Below, in pieces: positions 18,035 to 26,149 of a DNA stretch of 48,727 nucleotides (positions are counted from its first letter, which is position 1; the number at the start of each line of letters is the position of its first letter). The notes beneath the pieces were generated by a model, which worked only from the letters and a program-made list of their open reading frames with translations, had not been told where the DNA came from and did not search any database. Both the position numbers and the translations under genes were made by a program. Source of the stretch: Rhodospirillales bacterium (GTDB taxonomy: Bacteria; Pseudomonadota; Alphaproteobacteria; Rhodospirillales; Shumkoniaceae); the NCBI GenBank assembly GCA_018432935.1, contig JAHDSF010000036.1, positions 1 to 48,727 of the forward strand, in the 5' to 3' direction.

Positions 18035-18892
18035 GTGATCGACCGCCGCACCACCGAGATCCTGGCCCGGATCACCGGCCGCACCCCGGTCGCCGCGGTG
18101 CCGCTGCACGGTGGCTGCGTCAGCGAGGTGATGCGGGTCGACTTCGACCGCGGCGAGCCGGTGGTGGTGAAGGCCGGCGACGCCGCCTGCGGGCTGCCGC
18201 TGGAGGCCGACCGCCTGCGCTACCTGACGACGCGTTCGGCGCTGCCGGTGCCCGAGGTGCTGCACGCCGAGGAAGGCCTGCTGGTACTCGCCTTCATCGC
18301 CAACGACGGCCGCATCGACGACGACGCCGAGCGCCACGCGGCCGAACTGTTGGCCGCCCTCCACGGGGTGCGCGGCAAGGCTTACGGGTTCGTCGCCGAC
18401 ACCCTGACGGTAGGGCTGCGCAAGCCGGCGCCGTGGACGGAATCCTGGCTCGACTTCTTCCGCGACCAGCGGCTGCTCTACATGGCCGGCCAGGCGCAGG
18501 CAGCCGGGCGGCTGCCGGCGGTCCTGCTGGCCCGGATCGAGGCGCTCGCCGGCCGTCTTGGCGAGTGGATCGACGACCCCGCGCCGCCCGGCCTGATCCA
18601 CGGCGACGTCTGGCACGGCAACGTGCTGACGCGGCAGGGTCGGATCGTCGCCTTCATCGACCCTTCCTGCTATTACGCCGAGCCCGAAATCGAGCTGGCC
18701 TACACCACGCTGTTCGGTACCTTCGGTCCCGCCTTCTTCCGCCGCTACCACGAGATCAGGCCCCTGCGGCCCGGCTTTTTCGAGGCGCGGCGCGACCTCT
18801 ACAACCTCTACCCCCTGCTCACCCACGTCCGCCTGTTCGGCGGCTCCTACGTGCAAGCGGTGGCGCAGGTCCTGGACAAGCTTGGAGCATGA
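18035..18892 (+). CDS. Fructosamine/ribulosamine 3-kinase family protein, copy 2
   Basis: This 285-residue paralogue aligns with copy 1 along its whole length and shares PVPEV.HAE, ESWL.FFRD and RRDLYNLYPLL. Its glycine loop GGCVSEVMRV is closer to the usual family form than copy 1. Lys46, His189, Asp191 (LIHGDVWHGNV) and Asp209 are kept. It differs after the metal aspartate: DPSCYYAEPEIELA has AEPE where copy 1 has GHAE, so substrate or activity may have diverged. The start is GTG three bases after the copy 1 stop. Its stop overlaps the HAD phosphatase start (ATGA). Confidence 0.92.
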   Translation: MIDRRTTEILARITGRTPVAAVPLHGGCVSEVMRVDFDRGEPVVVKAGDAACGLPLEADRLRYLTTRSALPVPEVLHAEEGLLVLAFIANDGRIDDDAERHAAELLAALHGVRGKAYGFVADTLTVGLRKPAPWTESWLDFFRDQRLLYMAGQAQAAGRLPAVLLARIEALAGRLGEWIDDPAPPGLIHGDVWHGNVLTRQGRIVAFIDPSCYYAEPEIELAYTTLFGTFGPAFFRRYHEIRPLRPGFFEARRDLYNLYPLLTHVRLFGGSYVQAVAQVLDKLGA

Positions 18893-19548
18893 CGATGGAT
18901 CTGGTGATCTTCGACTGCGACGGCGTGCTGGTCGACAGCGAGATGATCGCCAGCCGCATCTTCGCCCAGCACCTGACCGAGCACGGCTATCCGCTGACCG
19001 CCGAGGAGAGCCGCGAGCGTTTCACGGGCTGGTCGCTGCGCAGCGCCAAGGCCTTCGTCGAGAAGGCGCTGGGGCGCCCGCTGCCGGATGATTTCCTGGA
19101 GACGCTCGCGGCCAAGGACCGTGCCGCGATGACCGGGACCCTGCAGCCGATCGCCGGCATCCACGAGGCGGTCGCCAAGCTTGCAGTCCCCTCCTGCGTC
19201 GCCTCCTCGGGAGGGCCGGACAAGATCCGTTACTCGCTTCGCCTGTGCGGCCTGATCGAAGTGTTCGAGCCCAACATCTTCTCGGCTTGGCAGGTGGCCA
19301 ACGGAAAGCCGGCGCCGGATCTGTTCCTGTTCGCGGCCGAGCGGATGAGAACGCCTCCGGCCCGCTGCGTGGTGGTCGAGGACTCGGTCGCCGGCGTCCG
19401 GGCCGGAAAGTCGGCCGGGATGACCGTGCTCGGCTTCTGCGGCGGCGCCCACTGCGGCAACGGCCACGACGCTCGGCTGAGAGCGGAAGGCGCCAGCCTT
19501 GCCTTTCACGACATGCGGCAGCTGCCCGACATCGTCGCCGCCTTGTGA
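18889..19548 (+). CDS. HAD-superfamily hydrolase, beta-phosphoglucomutase-like
   Basis: This 219-residue protein is a subfamily IA HAD phosphatase: motif I FDCDGVLVDSE (nucleophile Asp9, acid Asp11), motif II VASSGGP, motif III lysine in GKPAPDLFLFAA, motif IV VVEDSVAGVRAG. Similar proteins hydrolyse sugar phosphates such as 6-phosphogluconate. The ATG at 18889 overlaps the kinase stop and follows TTGGAGC. Its place as last gene of the phosphatase-kinase-kinase operon suggests it clears phosphorylated sugars or deoxyglucosone-type products released by deglycation; that role is inference. Confidence 0.92.
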   Translation: MTMDLVIFDCDGVLVDSEMIASRIFAQHLTEHGYPLTAEESRERFTGWSLRSAKAFVEKALGRPLPDDFLETLAAKDRAAMTGTLQPIAGIHEAVAKLAVPSCVASSGGPDKIRYSLRLCGLIEVFEPNIFSAWQVANGKPAPDLFLFAAERMRTPPARCVVVEDSVAGVRAGKSAGMTVLGFCGGAHCGNGHDARLRAEGASLAFHDMRQLPDIVAAL

Positions 19549-19639
19549 ACGCCGAGGACGTGGAGGCGTCGGATCCGCTTCAAATCCGCGGTCAAACGGA
19601 TCACCATTCCGGACGCGGTCTGACAGGAAAGGCGGAATC

Positions 19640-20296
19640 ATGGACGAGCTGATGGCGCGGGCGCGCAAGAAGCTTTACGCGGCGGTACTGTCCGACACCC
19701 TCGACGCGCTGGGGGCGACCGAGCAGGCGATGCGGCCGGGAATCCGGCCTCTCGACGACGGGCTGGTGCTGTGCGGCCGGGCCCGCACCGCGCTTTATGC
19801 CGAAACCTACCACATCGCCCCGGACGAGAACCCGTACGAGCTGGAGATCGCGCTGGTCGACGATCTCGGGGCGAACGATGTCGCGGTGTTCGCCTGCAGC
19901 GGCAGCGAGCGCATCGCGCCCTGGGGCGAGCTGTTGTCAACCGCCTCGCGGGCGCGCGGCGCGGTCGGCTGCGTCACCGACGGCTTCGTGCGCGACGTCA
20001 AGCGGATCCGCGCCATGGCCTTCCCGGTGTTCCACGGCGGCATCGCGCCGCTGGACTCGCGCGGCCGCGGCAAGGTGGTGGCGATCGACGTGCCGGTGCG
20101 CTGCGGCGGGGTGCTGGTGCATCCCGGCGACCTGGTGTTCGGCGACGTCGACGGCGTCGTGGTGGTGCCGCAGGCGATCGCAGCCGAGGCGGTCTCGCGG
20201 GCCCTGGCCAAAGTGGAAGGCGAGAACCAGACCCGCCGCGAGTTGGAGCAGGGTCAGCTGCTGCGCGAGGTCTACGAGAAGTACGGGGTGTTGTGA
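19640..20296 (+). CDS. RraA-family protein (HMG/CHA aldolase-like)
   Basis: This 218-residue protein has the RraA/MenG-like fold. It contains GCVTDGFVRDVKRI, where the acid and arginine bind metal and pyruvate-type substrates in aldolases, and VFGDVDGVVVVP near residue 175. Members are 4-hydroxy-4-methyl-2-oxoglutarate aldolases, oxaloacetate decarboxylases or the RNase E inhibitor RraA; this length and C-terminal tail fit the aldolase-like group better. The ATG follows AGGAAAGGCGG. A 91-base gap separates it from the HAD gene, so it may be transcribed alone or read through. Confidence 0.85.
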   Translation: MDELMARARKKLYAAVLSDTLDALGATEQAMRPGIRPLDDGLVLCGRARTALYAETYHIAPDENPYELEIALVDDLGANDVAVFACSGSERIAPWGELLSTASRARGAVGCVTDGFVRDVKRIRAMAFPVFHGGIAPLDSRGRGKVVAIDVPVRCGGVLVHPGDLVFGDVDGVVVVPQAIAAEAVSRALAKVEGENQTRRELEQGQLLREVYEKYGVL

Positions 20297-20303
20297 GGCC
20301 CCG

Positions 20304-20852
20304 TCAGGCGGAAGAGGACTGCAGCGGGTACTCCGCCAGCGCCTCGTAGGTGGCGCCCTCGCCGCCGAGTCGGCTGCGGAAGAGGATGAAGCGGTCGATC
20401 CCGAACGGACCCGCCGCGAAGGCGTTGTGGGCCTCGAGGAAGCCGCCGACCCGGTGCAGGGGCGCGTCCCTGAGGCGGGCCAGGGTGACGTGCGGGCGGT
20501 ACTTGCGATGCTCGGCCTCGACTCCGGCCTGGGCGAGCGCGGTCCCTACCTTCTCCTGCAGCCGCATCAGAGGTTCCGCCCGCTCGACCGCCGCCCACAG
20601 GGCGCGCGCCTTGCCCTTGCTGGCGAAATGGCCAAGACCCGAGATCCGCGTCTCGAAGGCGGGGGCGCGGATTGCCGACAGCGTTTCGTGCACGTCCTCG
20701 GCGACGCCCTCGTCGATCTCGCCGATGAAGACCAGCGTGATGTGCATGTTCTCGGCGGGAACCCAGCGGGCGCCCTGGATGCCGGCGTGCAGCCCCTCGA
20801 GGGCCTGCCGAACCTCGCGCGGCAGGGCGATTCCGACGAACAGGCGGAGCAT
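20304..20852 (-). CDS. thpR: RNA 2',3'-cyclic phosphodiesterase
   Basis: This 182-residue 2H phosphoesterase has the two HxTx motifs, HITL (37-40) and HVTL (121-124), and opens with LRLFVGIALP as the family does. ThpR (formerly LigT) hydrolyses 2',3'-cyclic phosphodiester ends of RNA and can ligate tRNA halves in vitro. It is convergent with the RraA gene and follows the FIST gene on the same strand with a short gap, so they may share a transcript. Confidence 0.93.
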   Translation of the reverse strand: MLRLFVGIALPREVRQALEGLHAGIQGARWVPAENMHITLVFIGEIDEGVAEDVHETLSAIRAPAFETRISGLGHFASKGKARALWAAVERAEPLMRLQEKVGTALAQAGVEAEHRKYRPHVTLARLRDAPLHRVGGFLEAHNAFAAGPFGIDRFILFRSRLGGEGATYEALAEYPLQSSSA

Positions 20853-20876
20853 GGGCGCCTCCTCAGAATCCGGGGT

Positions 20877-21992
20877 TCAGGTGAACAGGGTCAGCACGCC
20901 GGTATGGCCGTAGACGCGGCCGTTCGAGATCTCCCCGTTGGAGAAGAAGCCGACCATCGGGATGTCGCCCAACACGCTGCGCACCACCCCGACCTCGTCG
21001 CCCGCCTTGCCGAACATCCCGGGACCACGGGCGATGCACGAGACGTAGAGGCCACCGCGCGGCGGTCCCGCGAGCCGGGCCTTGAGGCGGCCGAGGGCGC
21101 GCTCGAGGTCCGCCCTCGCGGTCTCGGCATCGCGCTCGACGAACATCAGGCGGTCGCCGGGCTGCACGTAGCTCCCGACCGCGAACCAGCCGCGGGAGGC
21201 GTCGATGCCGACGATCTCGCGCACCAGATAGTCGCCGGTGTCGGACTCGTCGACCGGGATCGCGACATGGATCTGGCGGGCGGCGCTGAGCGGGTCGTCG
21301 CGATAGCGGGCGCCCAGCTCCTCGGCGAAGACCTCCATGGCGCGGCGGCCGTCGAGGCCGATGATGACGTTGTCGAGCGAATCCGAGATGACGTGGCTGC
21401 CGGCCACCGGCTTGCAGCCCTGGCTGAGGCAGGTGGCGACGCCGACATCGCCGCTGAACAGAACGCCGGAGACGCCGCCGCCGGTGATTCGTCCGGCAAT
21501 CTGACTGCACGACCAGCGCGACGAGGTCACGCCGCCGGTGAGGAAGGCGCCCGTGGCCTCGCGAAGATCGTGAACCAGGCTCGCGGTGGCCGCGTTCTCG
21601 GGGCAGCCGTGGACGACTCCCGAGACCGGCCCGATCCGCGCGATCCAGTCGGCGTCAGCCTCCAGGATCTGGTCGACGCTCTCGCTCACCGCCGGAAAGA
21701 TGCGATAGGAATCCTGGGGGAGGGCGCCCACCATGACGGCGATCGCAGGGCGGTCGAAGTACTCGCTGGCCCCGCCACAGATTCCGATCCCGACGCTGCC
21801 GACCCAGTCGAGCACCCCGGTCCGCTGGCGCAGGTACAACAGGACGCTGGAGAGGTCGTCGACCACGTTGTCGGTGATGTAGACGAACCCGAAATTGGCG
21901 CCGTCGGGCAGGGTTCCCAGGCCGCTTACGCAGGCCTGCGCGGCATGGGCCCAGTCGTCGGCCGCGGCGTGGGCGGCCTTGAATCCGTTCAT
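20877..21992 (-). CDS. FIST-domain protein (stand-alone)
   Basis: This 371-residue soluble protein appears to consist only of a FIST N domain (about 25-225) and a FIST C domain (about 240-365). Markers are DWVGSVGIGICGGASEYFDRPAIAVMV and the C-terminal GGLYVSCIARGPGMFGK. It ends DIPMVGFFSNGEISNG...GHTGVLTLF, the usual end of FIST_C. FIST is a predicted small-ligand sensory domain, usually fused to kinases or cyclases. Here no output domain is present, so it would act through a partner. The ATG at 21992 follows AGAGGAACG. No ligand can be assigned. Confidence 0.85.
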   Translation of the reverse strand: MNGFKAAHAAADDWAHAAQACVSGLGTLPDGANFGFVYITDNVVDDLSSVLLYLRQRTGVLDWVGSVGIGICGGASEYFDRPAIAVMVGALPQDSYRIFPAVSESVDQILEADADWIARIGPVSGVVHGCPENAATASLVHDLREATGAFLTGGVTSSRWSCSQIAGRITGGGVSGVLFSGDVGVATCLSQGCKPVAGSHVISDSLDNVIIGLDGRRAMEVFAEELGARYRDDPLSAARQIHVAIPVDESDTGDYLVREIVGIDASRGWFAVGSYVQPGDRLMFVERDAETARADLERALGRLKARLAGPPRGGLYVSCIARGPGMFGKAGDEVGVVRSVLGDIPMVGFFSNGEISNGRVYGHTGVLTLFT

Positions 21993-22071
21993 CGACGTTC
22001 CTCTCAAATCCCCTCCACGTTATGTATGCCCCGGCGTCCGCGCCGCTAACGCCGAAAAAGCGATACGCGGC

Positions 22072-22767
22072 CTAATCGGGATTTCTGCGCGCTTCTTCGA
22101 GCAGCTTGATCACGGTTGGCAGGATGCCGGCGACGATGATGTCGACGCCCCGCGCATTGGGGTGGATGCCGTCGCCTTGGTTGAGCTGGGCGTTGGTGGC
22201 CACCCCTTCCAGGAAGAACGGATAGAGAAGGGCATCGTGCTTGGCCGCGACTTCGCGAAAGATGGCGTTGAAGTCGCGGCTGAAGTCGCGCCCCAGGTTG
22301 GGCGGCGCCAGCATGCCGGCGACCATTACGGGAATCCCCTTCGCCGCAAAGCGGCCGACGATTGCGTCCAGGTTGGCGCGCGTCGCGGCAGGATTGATTC
22401 CGCGGAGGCCGTCGTTGGCGCCGAGTTCGACGATCGCGGCGTCCGGGTTGTCCGCCAGCGCCCAGTCGAGCCGCGCCAGTCCGCCCGCCGTGGTGTCGCC
22501 CGAAACCCCGGCGTTGAGCACCTGCACCTCATAGCCCTTTTCGCCCAGCGCCTGTTCCAGCCGGGCCGGGAACGCCTGGTTGGCGGGCAGGCCGTAACCC
22601 GCGGTCAGGCTGTCGCCGAGCACCAGCAGCCGGGTCTGCGCCGCGGATGAGGGGGTGCTCACCATCGTTGACATGACGGCGAGCGCCGCGAGAACCGCGT
22701 TGACAAGACCGCGCTTTCGCCCATATCGCAGGCGATGCCCCCTGCTTTCCGCCTCATGTGATCGCAT
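22072..22767 (-). CDS. tesA: Arylesterase / TesA-type GDSL lipase
   Basis: This 231-residue precursor has a signal peptide (hydrophobic LVNAVLAALAVMSTMVS after basic RYGRKRG, cleavage near SSAA). The SGNH hydrolase blocks are GDSLTAGYG (Ser53), AGVSGDTT, GANDGLRG (Asn118) and DGIHPN (Asp199, His202). It acts in the periplasm as a thioesterase, lysophospholipase or arylesterase. The only start that keeps the basic n-region is ATG at 22767, which interlocks with the ATG of the divergent ybbA (22766). The tesA/ybbA-ybbP order matches Escherichia coli. Confidence 0.92.
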   Translation of the reverse strand: MRSHEAESRGHRLRYGRKRGLVNAVLAALAVMSTMVSTPSSAAQTRLLVLGDSLTAGYGLPANQAFPARLEQALGEKGYEVQVLNAGVSGDTTAGGLARLDWALADNPDAAIVELGANDGLRGINPAATRANLDAIVGRFAAKGIPVMVAGMLAPPNLGRDFSRDFNAIFREVAAKHDALLYPFFLEGVATNAQLNQGDGIHPNARGVDIIVAGILPTVIKLLEEARRNPD

Positions 22768-23494
22768 GACACCTTCCCGCAATCGGCCCGCCGTGCTGCT
22801 CGAGGACGTGCGCCTGACGCTGGCCGGCGCGGCCGGCCCGGTGGACATCCTGCGCGGCGTCGACCTCGCCGTCGAAGCCGGCGAAACCCTCGGCGTGGTC
22901 GGCCCGTCCGGGTCCGGCAAGACCAGCATGCTGATGGTGCTGGCCGGACTCGAGCGGGCGACCGCCGGCCGGGTCATGGTCGCCGGCACCGATCTTGCGC
23001 CGCTCGACGAAGACGCCCTCGCCCTGTTCCGTCGCCGACACGTGGGCTTCGTGTTCCAGAATTTCCACCTCGTCCCGACCATGACGGCGCTCGAGAACGT
23101 TGCCCTGCCGCTCGAGTTCGCGGCGGAGCCCGAGGCCGCGGCCAGGGCGCAGGCACAGCTGGAAGCGGTCGGCTTGGGGCACCGTCTCGGCCACTATCCC
23201 TCGCAGCTTTCGGGCGGCGAGCAACAGCGCGTGGCGCTGGCCCGCGCCTTCGTCGGCGAGCCGGAAATCCTACTCGCCGACGAGCCCACCGGCAACCTCG
23301 ACGCGCACACCGGCGAGGCCGTGATGGACGTCCTGTTCGATCTCCACCGCCGCAAGCGGACCACCCTGGTCCTGGTCACCCACGCCCCGGCGCTCGCCGA
23401 CCGATGCTCGCGCATCGTGCGCATGGACGATGGCCGCATCGCCGATGCCGGCCTCGCCTCCCCGGTGCGCGGGGTCGCGGAGTCCGGACGGTGA
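22766..23494 (+). CDS. ybbA: ABC transporter ATP-binding protein, YbbA-like
   Basis: This 242-residue ATPase shows Walker A GPSGSGKT (46-53), Q-loop VFQNFHLVPTMTALENV, signature LSGGEQQR (148-155), Walker B ILLADEP (168-174) and switch histidine in VLVTHAP. This is the LolD/MacB-like class that drives FtsX-type permeases. A longer frame exists upstream but lies antisense to the tesA signal peptide, so ATG 22766 is chosen. It is coupled to the permease gene (GTGA). Together with YbbP and TesA it probably handles lipid or hydrophobic substrates at the inner membrane; the substrate is unproven. Confidence 0.93.
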   Translation: MTPSRNRPAVLLEDVRLTLAGAAGPVDILRGVDLAVEAGETLGVVGPSGSGKTSMLMVLAGLERATAGRVMVAGTDLAPLDEDALALFRRRHVGFVFQNFHLVPTMTALENVALPLEFAAEPEAAARAQAQLEAVGLGHRLGHYPSQLSGGEQQRVALARAFVGEPEILLADEPTGNLDAHTGEAVMDVLFDLHRRKRTTLVLVTHAPALADRCSRIVRMDDGRIADAGLASPVRGVAESGR

Positions 23495-26016
23495 GGGGTT
23501 GGGCGCTGGCGCTGGCCGTGGCGCGGCGCGAGCTGCGCTCGGGCATCACCGGGTTTCGCATCTTCCTCGCCTGCCTGGCGATCGGGGTGGCGGCCATCGC
23601 CCTGGTCGGCACAGTCAGCGAGTCGGTCGTCGGCGGCCTGCGGGCGGACGCCCGTTCGCTGCTCGGCGGCGACGTCGAGATCGAGCAGCGCCACCGCCCG
23701 ATCACCGGCGCCCCCCGCGATTTCATCCGCGATACCACCGCCGCCGTCTCGGAGATCGTCGAGATGCGGGCGATGGCCCGCCATCCGGCTGCCAACGCCC
23801 CCATGCTGGTCGAGCTGAAGGCGGTGGACGGCGCCTATCCGCTGGTCGGGGCCGTCGACCTTGCCCCGGCGATGGCGCTGTCACAGGCTCTCGAGCAGCG
23901 CGACGGCCTCTGGGGAGCGGCGGTCGAGGGCAACGTCCTCGACCGTCTTTCGGTGCGGCTGGGGGACCGTGTCCAGGTCGGCGAGGCGGAGTTCGAGATC
24001 CGCGCCGTGATCGCGCGCGAGCCCGACCGCGCCACCAGCCTGTTCAACCTGGGGCCGCGGTTCCTGATCTCCGATCGTGCGCTGCCGGCGACCCAGCTGA
24101 TCCAGCCCGGCACCCAGGCCGAGTGGGAGCTGCGCGCGCTGCTGCCGGCCGGGGCTCCGCCCGGCGCCTGGATGGAGAGCCTGAAGAACGCCTTCCCGGA
24201 CGAAGGTTGGCGGGTACGCGGCCGCGACGAGGCGGCGCCGGGGGCGCGCCGCTTCATCGAACGGATGAGCATGTTCCTGTCGTTCGCGGGGCTGACCGCC
24301 CTGCTGGTCGGCGGCATCGGCGTCGCCGGGGCGGTGAATGCGTACCTCGACGGCCGCATGCGGACCGTTGCGATCCTGAAATGTCTCGGGGCGGAGCGAG
24401 CCCTGATCTTCCGGGTGTACCTGCTGCAGCTCGGCGCCCTCAGCCTGCTTGCCGTCGTCGGCGGCGTCATCGTGGGAGCGGTGCTGCCGCCCTTGTTCCT
24501 GGCCGCGTTCGGCGATCTGCTGCCGGTGGCCCCGGCGATCGGCGTCTATCCGCTGCCGCTGCTCGAGGCGGCTGGCTTCGGGCTTCTGACCGCGCTCGCG
24601 TTCTCGCTGTGGCCGTTGTCGCTGGCGGCGAACGTTTCGGCTTCGGATCTTTTCCGCCAGACGGTGGCGCCGCTCCGCGGCCGCCCCGGCGTGAAGCCGG
24701 CGCTGGCGATCGTCCTCGCCGCCGCGGCACTGATCGGGTTGACCGCCGCCACCGTCGAGAATCCGTTGTTCGCGCTGTGGTTCGTGCTCGGCGCGGCGGC
24801 GTCGCTGGCCATCTTGCGGCTGGCCGCCTGGGCGTTGATGCGCGGGGCGCGGCGGCTCCATCCTCACGGCCGGGCCAGCTGGCGGCTGGCGCTTTCGAAC
24901 CTGCACCGGCCAGGCGCCGCCACCCCCAGTGTGGTGGTGGCGATCGGCTTGGGCGCCGCGGTGCTGGTCGCCGTTGCCCTGGTCCAGGGCAACCTCTACC
25001 GCCAGATCGCCGGCCGCCTGCCGGCCGAGGCGCCGGCACTGTTCTTCCTCGACATCCAGCCGCAGCAGGTGGCCGGCTTCGAGGAGACCGTGCGGAGCGT
25101 GGGGGGTACCTCCAACCTGGAGCGAAGACCCACCTTGCGCGGCCGCATCATCCGCATCGCCGGCAAGCCGGTCGACCAAGTCAGCATCGCCTACGATGCC
25201 GAGTGGGCGGTGCGCGGCGATCGCGCGCTGACCTACGCCGCTGCGCCGCCGTCGGGAGCAGAGATCGTCGCCGGCCAATGGTGGCCTGCCGACTATCGCG
25301 GCGAACCGCTGATCTCGCTCGACGCCGGCCTTGCCGAAGGGTTCGGCGTCGGCGTCGGAGACACCCTCACCGTCAACCTGCTGGGCCGCGAGATCACCGG
25401 CGCGATCGCGAACCTGCGCGAGATCGACTGGCGCAGCCTTCGTTTCGACTTCGCCCTGATCTTTTCGCCGGGGCTCCTGGAGGCGGCGCCGCAGACCTCG
25501 ATCGCCGCCGTCCACGCCCCCCCGGCAGCAGCGGCCGAGGTCGAACGTCGGCTGAGCGAACGCTTCTCCAACATCACCACCGTGCGGGTGCGCGAAGCCC
25601 TCGAAACGGCGACCCGTGTCATCGGCGGCGTGGCGGCGGCAATCCGCGCCAGCGCCGCGGTCACCCTGGTCGCCGGCGTCCTGGTGGTGGCCGGCGCCAT
25701 TGCCGCCGGACGGCGGCGGCGGCTGCACGACGCGGTGGTGTTCAAGGTGCTGGGGGCGACCCGGCGCGACATCGTCGCCATGCAGCTGGCGGAACACGCG
25801 GTGCTCGGACTGGCGGCAGGGGCGATCGCGGTCGTGGTGGGCGCCGCCGCCTCGTGGGCGATCGTCCGTCACGTGATGGGCTTCGCCTGGACCTTCCTGC
25901 CGCAGGAGGCGCTTCTCACCGCTGCGGGATGCGTTGCCGTGGCGACCGTCGCCGGCCTGGTGGAGACGTGGCGGGTGCTGGGCCGCAAGGCGGCCCCCCA
26001 GCTGCGCAACGATTGA
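23491..26016 (+). CDS. ybbP: ABC transporter permease, YbbP-like (FtsX family)
   Basis: This 841-residue inner-membrane protein has an N-terminal helix (FRIFLACLAIGVAAIALVG), a large periplasmic domain, and two FtsX units with helix groups at about 265-430 and 720-830, plus central helices at about 400-500. This duplicated layout is that of YbbP. The FtsX-unit element DGRMRTVAILKCLGA recurs near the C-terminus as RRRRLHDAVVFKVLGA. The start is GTG overlapping the ybbA stop. It should work with YbbA as a mechanotransmission-type exporter or extractor. The ligand is unknown. Confidence 0.92.
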   Translation: MRGWALALAVARRELRSGITGFRIFLACLAIGVAAIALVGTVSESVVGGLRADARSLLGGDVEIEQRHRPITGAPRDFIRDTTAAVSEIVEMRAMARHPAANAPMLVELKAVDGAYPLVGAVDLAPAMALSQALEQRDGLWGAAVEGNVLDRLSVRLGDRVQVGEAEFEIRAVIAREPDRATSLFNLGPRFLISDRALPATQLIQPGTQAEWELRALLPAGAPPGAWMESLKNAFPDEGWRVRGRDEAAPGARRFIERMSMFLSFAGLTALLVGGIGVAGAVNAYLDGRMRTVAILKCLGAERALIFRVYLLQLGALSLLAVVGGVIVGAVLPPLFLAAFGDLLPVAPAIGVYPLPLLEAAGFGLLTALAFSLWPLSLAANVSASDLFRQTVAPLRGRPGVKPALAIVLAAAALIGLTAATVENPLFALWFVLGAAASLAILRLAAWALMRGARRLHPHGRASWRLALSNLHRPGAATPSVVVAIGLGAAVLVAVALVQGNLYRQIAGRLPAEAPALFFLDIQPQQVAGFEETVRSVGGTSNLERRPTLRGRIIRIAGKPVDQVSIAYDAEWAVRGDRALTYAAAPPSGAEIVAGQWWPADYRGEPLISLDAGLAEGFGVGVGDTLTVNLLGREITGAIANLREIDWRSLRFDFALIFSPGLLEAAPQTSIAAVHAPPAAAAEVERRLSERFSNITTVRVREALETATRVIGGVAAAIRASAAVTLVAGVLVVAGAIAAGRRRRLHDAVVFKVLGATRRDIVAMQLAEHAVLGLAAGAIAVVVGAAASWAIVRHVMGFAWTFLPQEALLTAAGCVAVATVAGLVETWRVLGRKAAPQLRND

Positions 26017-26080
26017 GCGGTTCCTACGATGGTATGAGCAGAGCGGCTGCTGGAATCGGACGGCGTGTATCCGGTTTCTA

Positions 26081-26110
26081 TTGATTCGCCGTTTCGTCCT
26101 GCCATATTTA
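26081..26110 (+). promoter_or_regulatory. Possible promoter for the Bax-inhibitor-1 gene
   Basis: TTGATT (26081-26086) and TATTTA (26105-26110) are separated by 18 bases, about 40 bases before the ATG at 26150. This spacer is noticeably less GC-rich than the flanking genes. The boxes match the sigma-70 consensus only in part. Confidence 0.35.
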
Positions 26111-26149
26111 CCGCTGGTATCAACCGCCTCATTGAAAGGGGTTTCCTCG

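Noticed and set aside
19565-19607. GATCCG/CGGATC pair between the HAD and RraA genes
   Set aside because: Arms of six bases in GC-rich DNA are expected by chance, and no T tract follows.
22655-22765. Upstream extension of the ybbA reading frame
   Set aside because: It lies antisense to the tesA signal peptide and adds 37 residues not found in this ATPase family; ATG 22766 gives a normal N-terminus.
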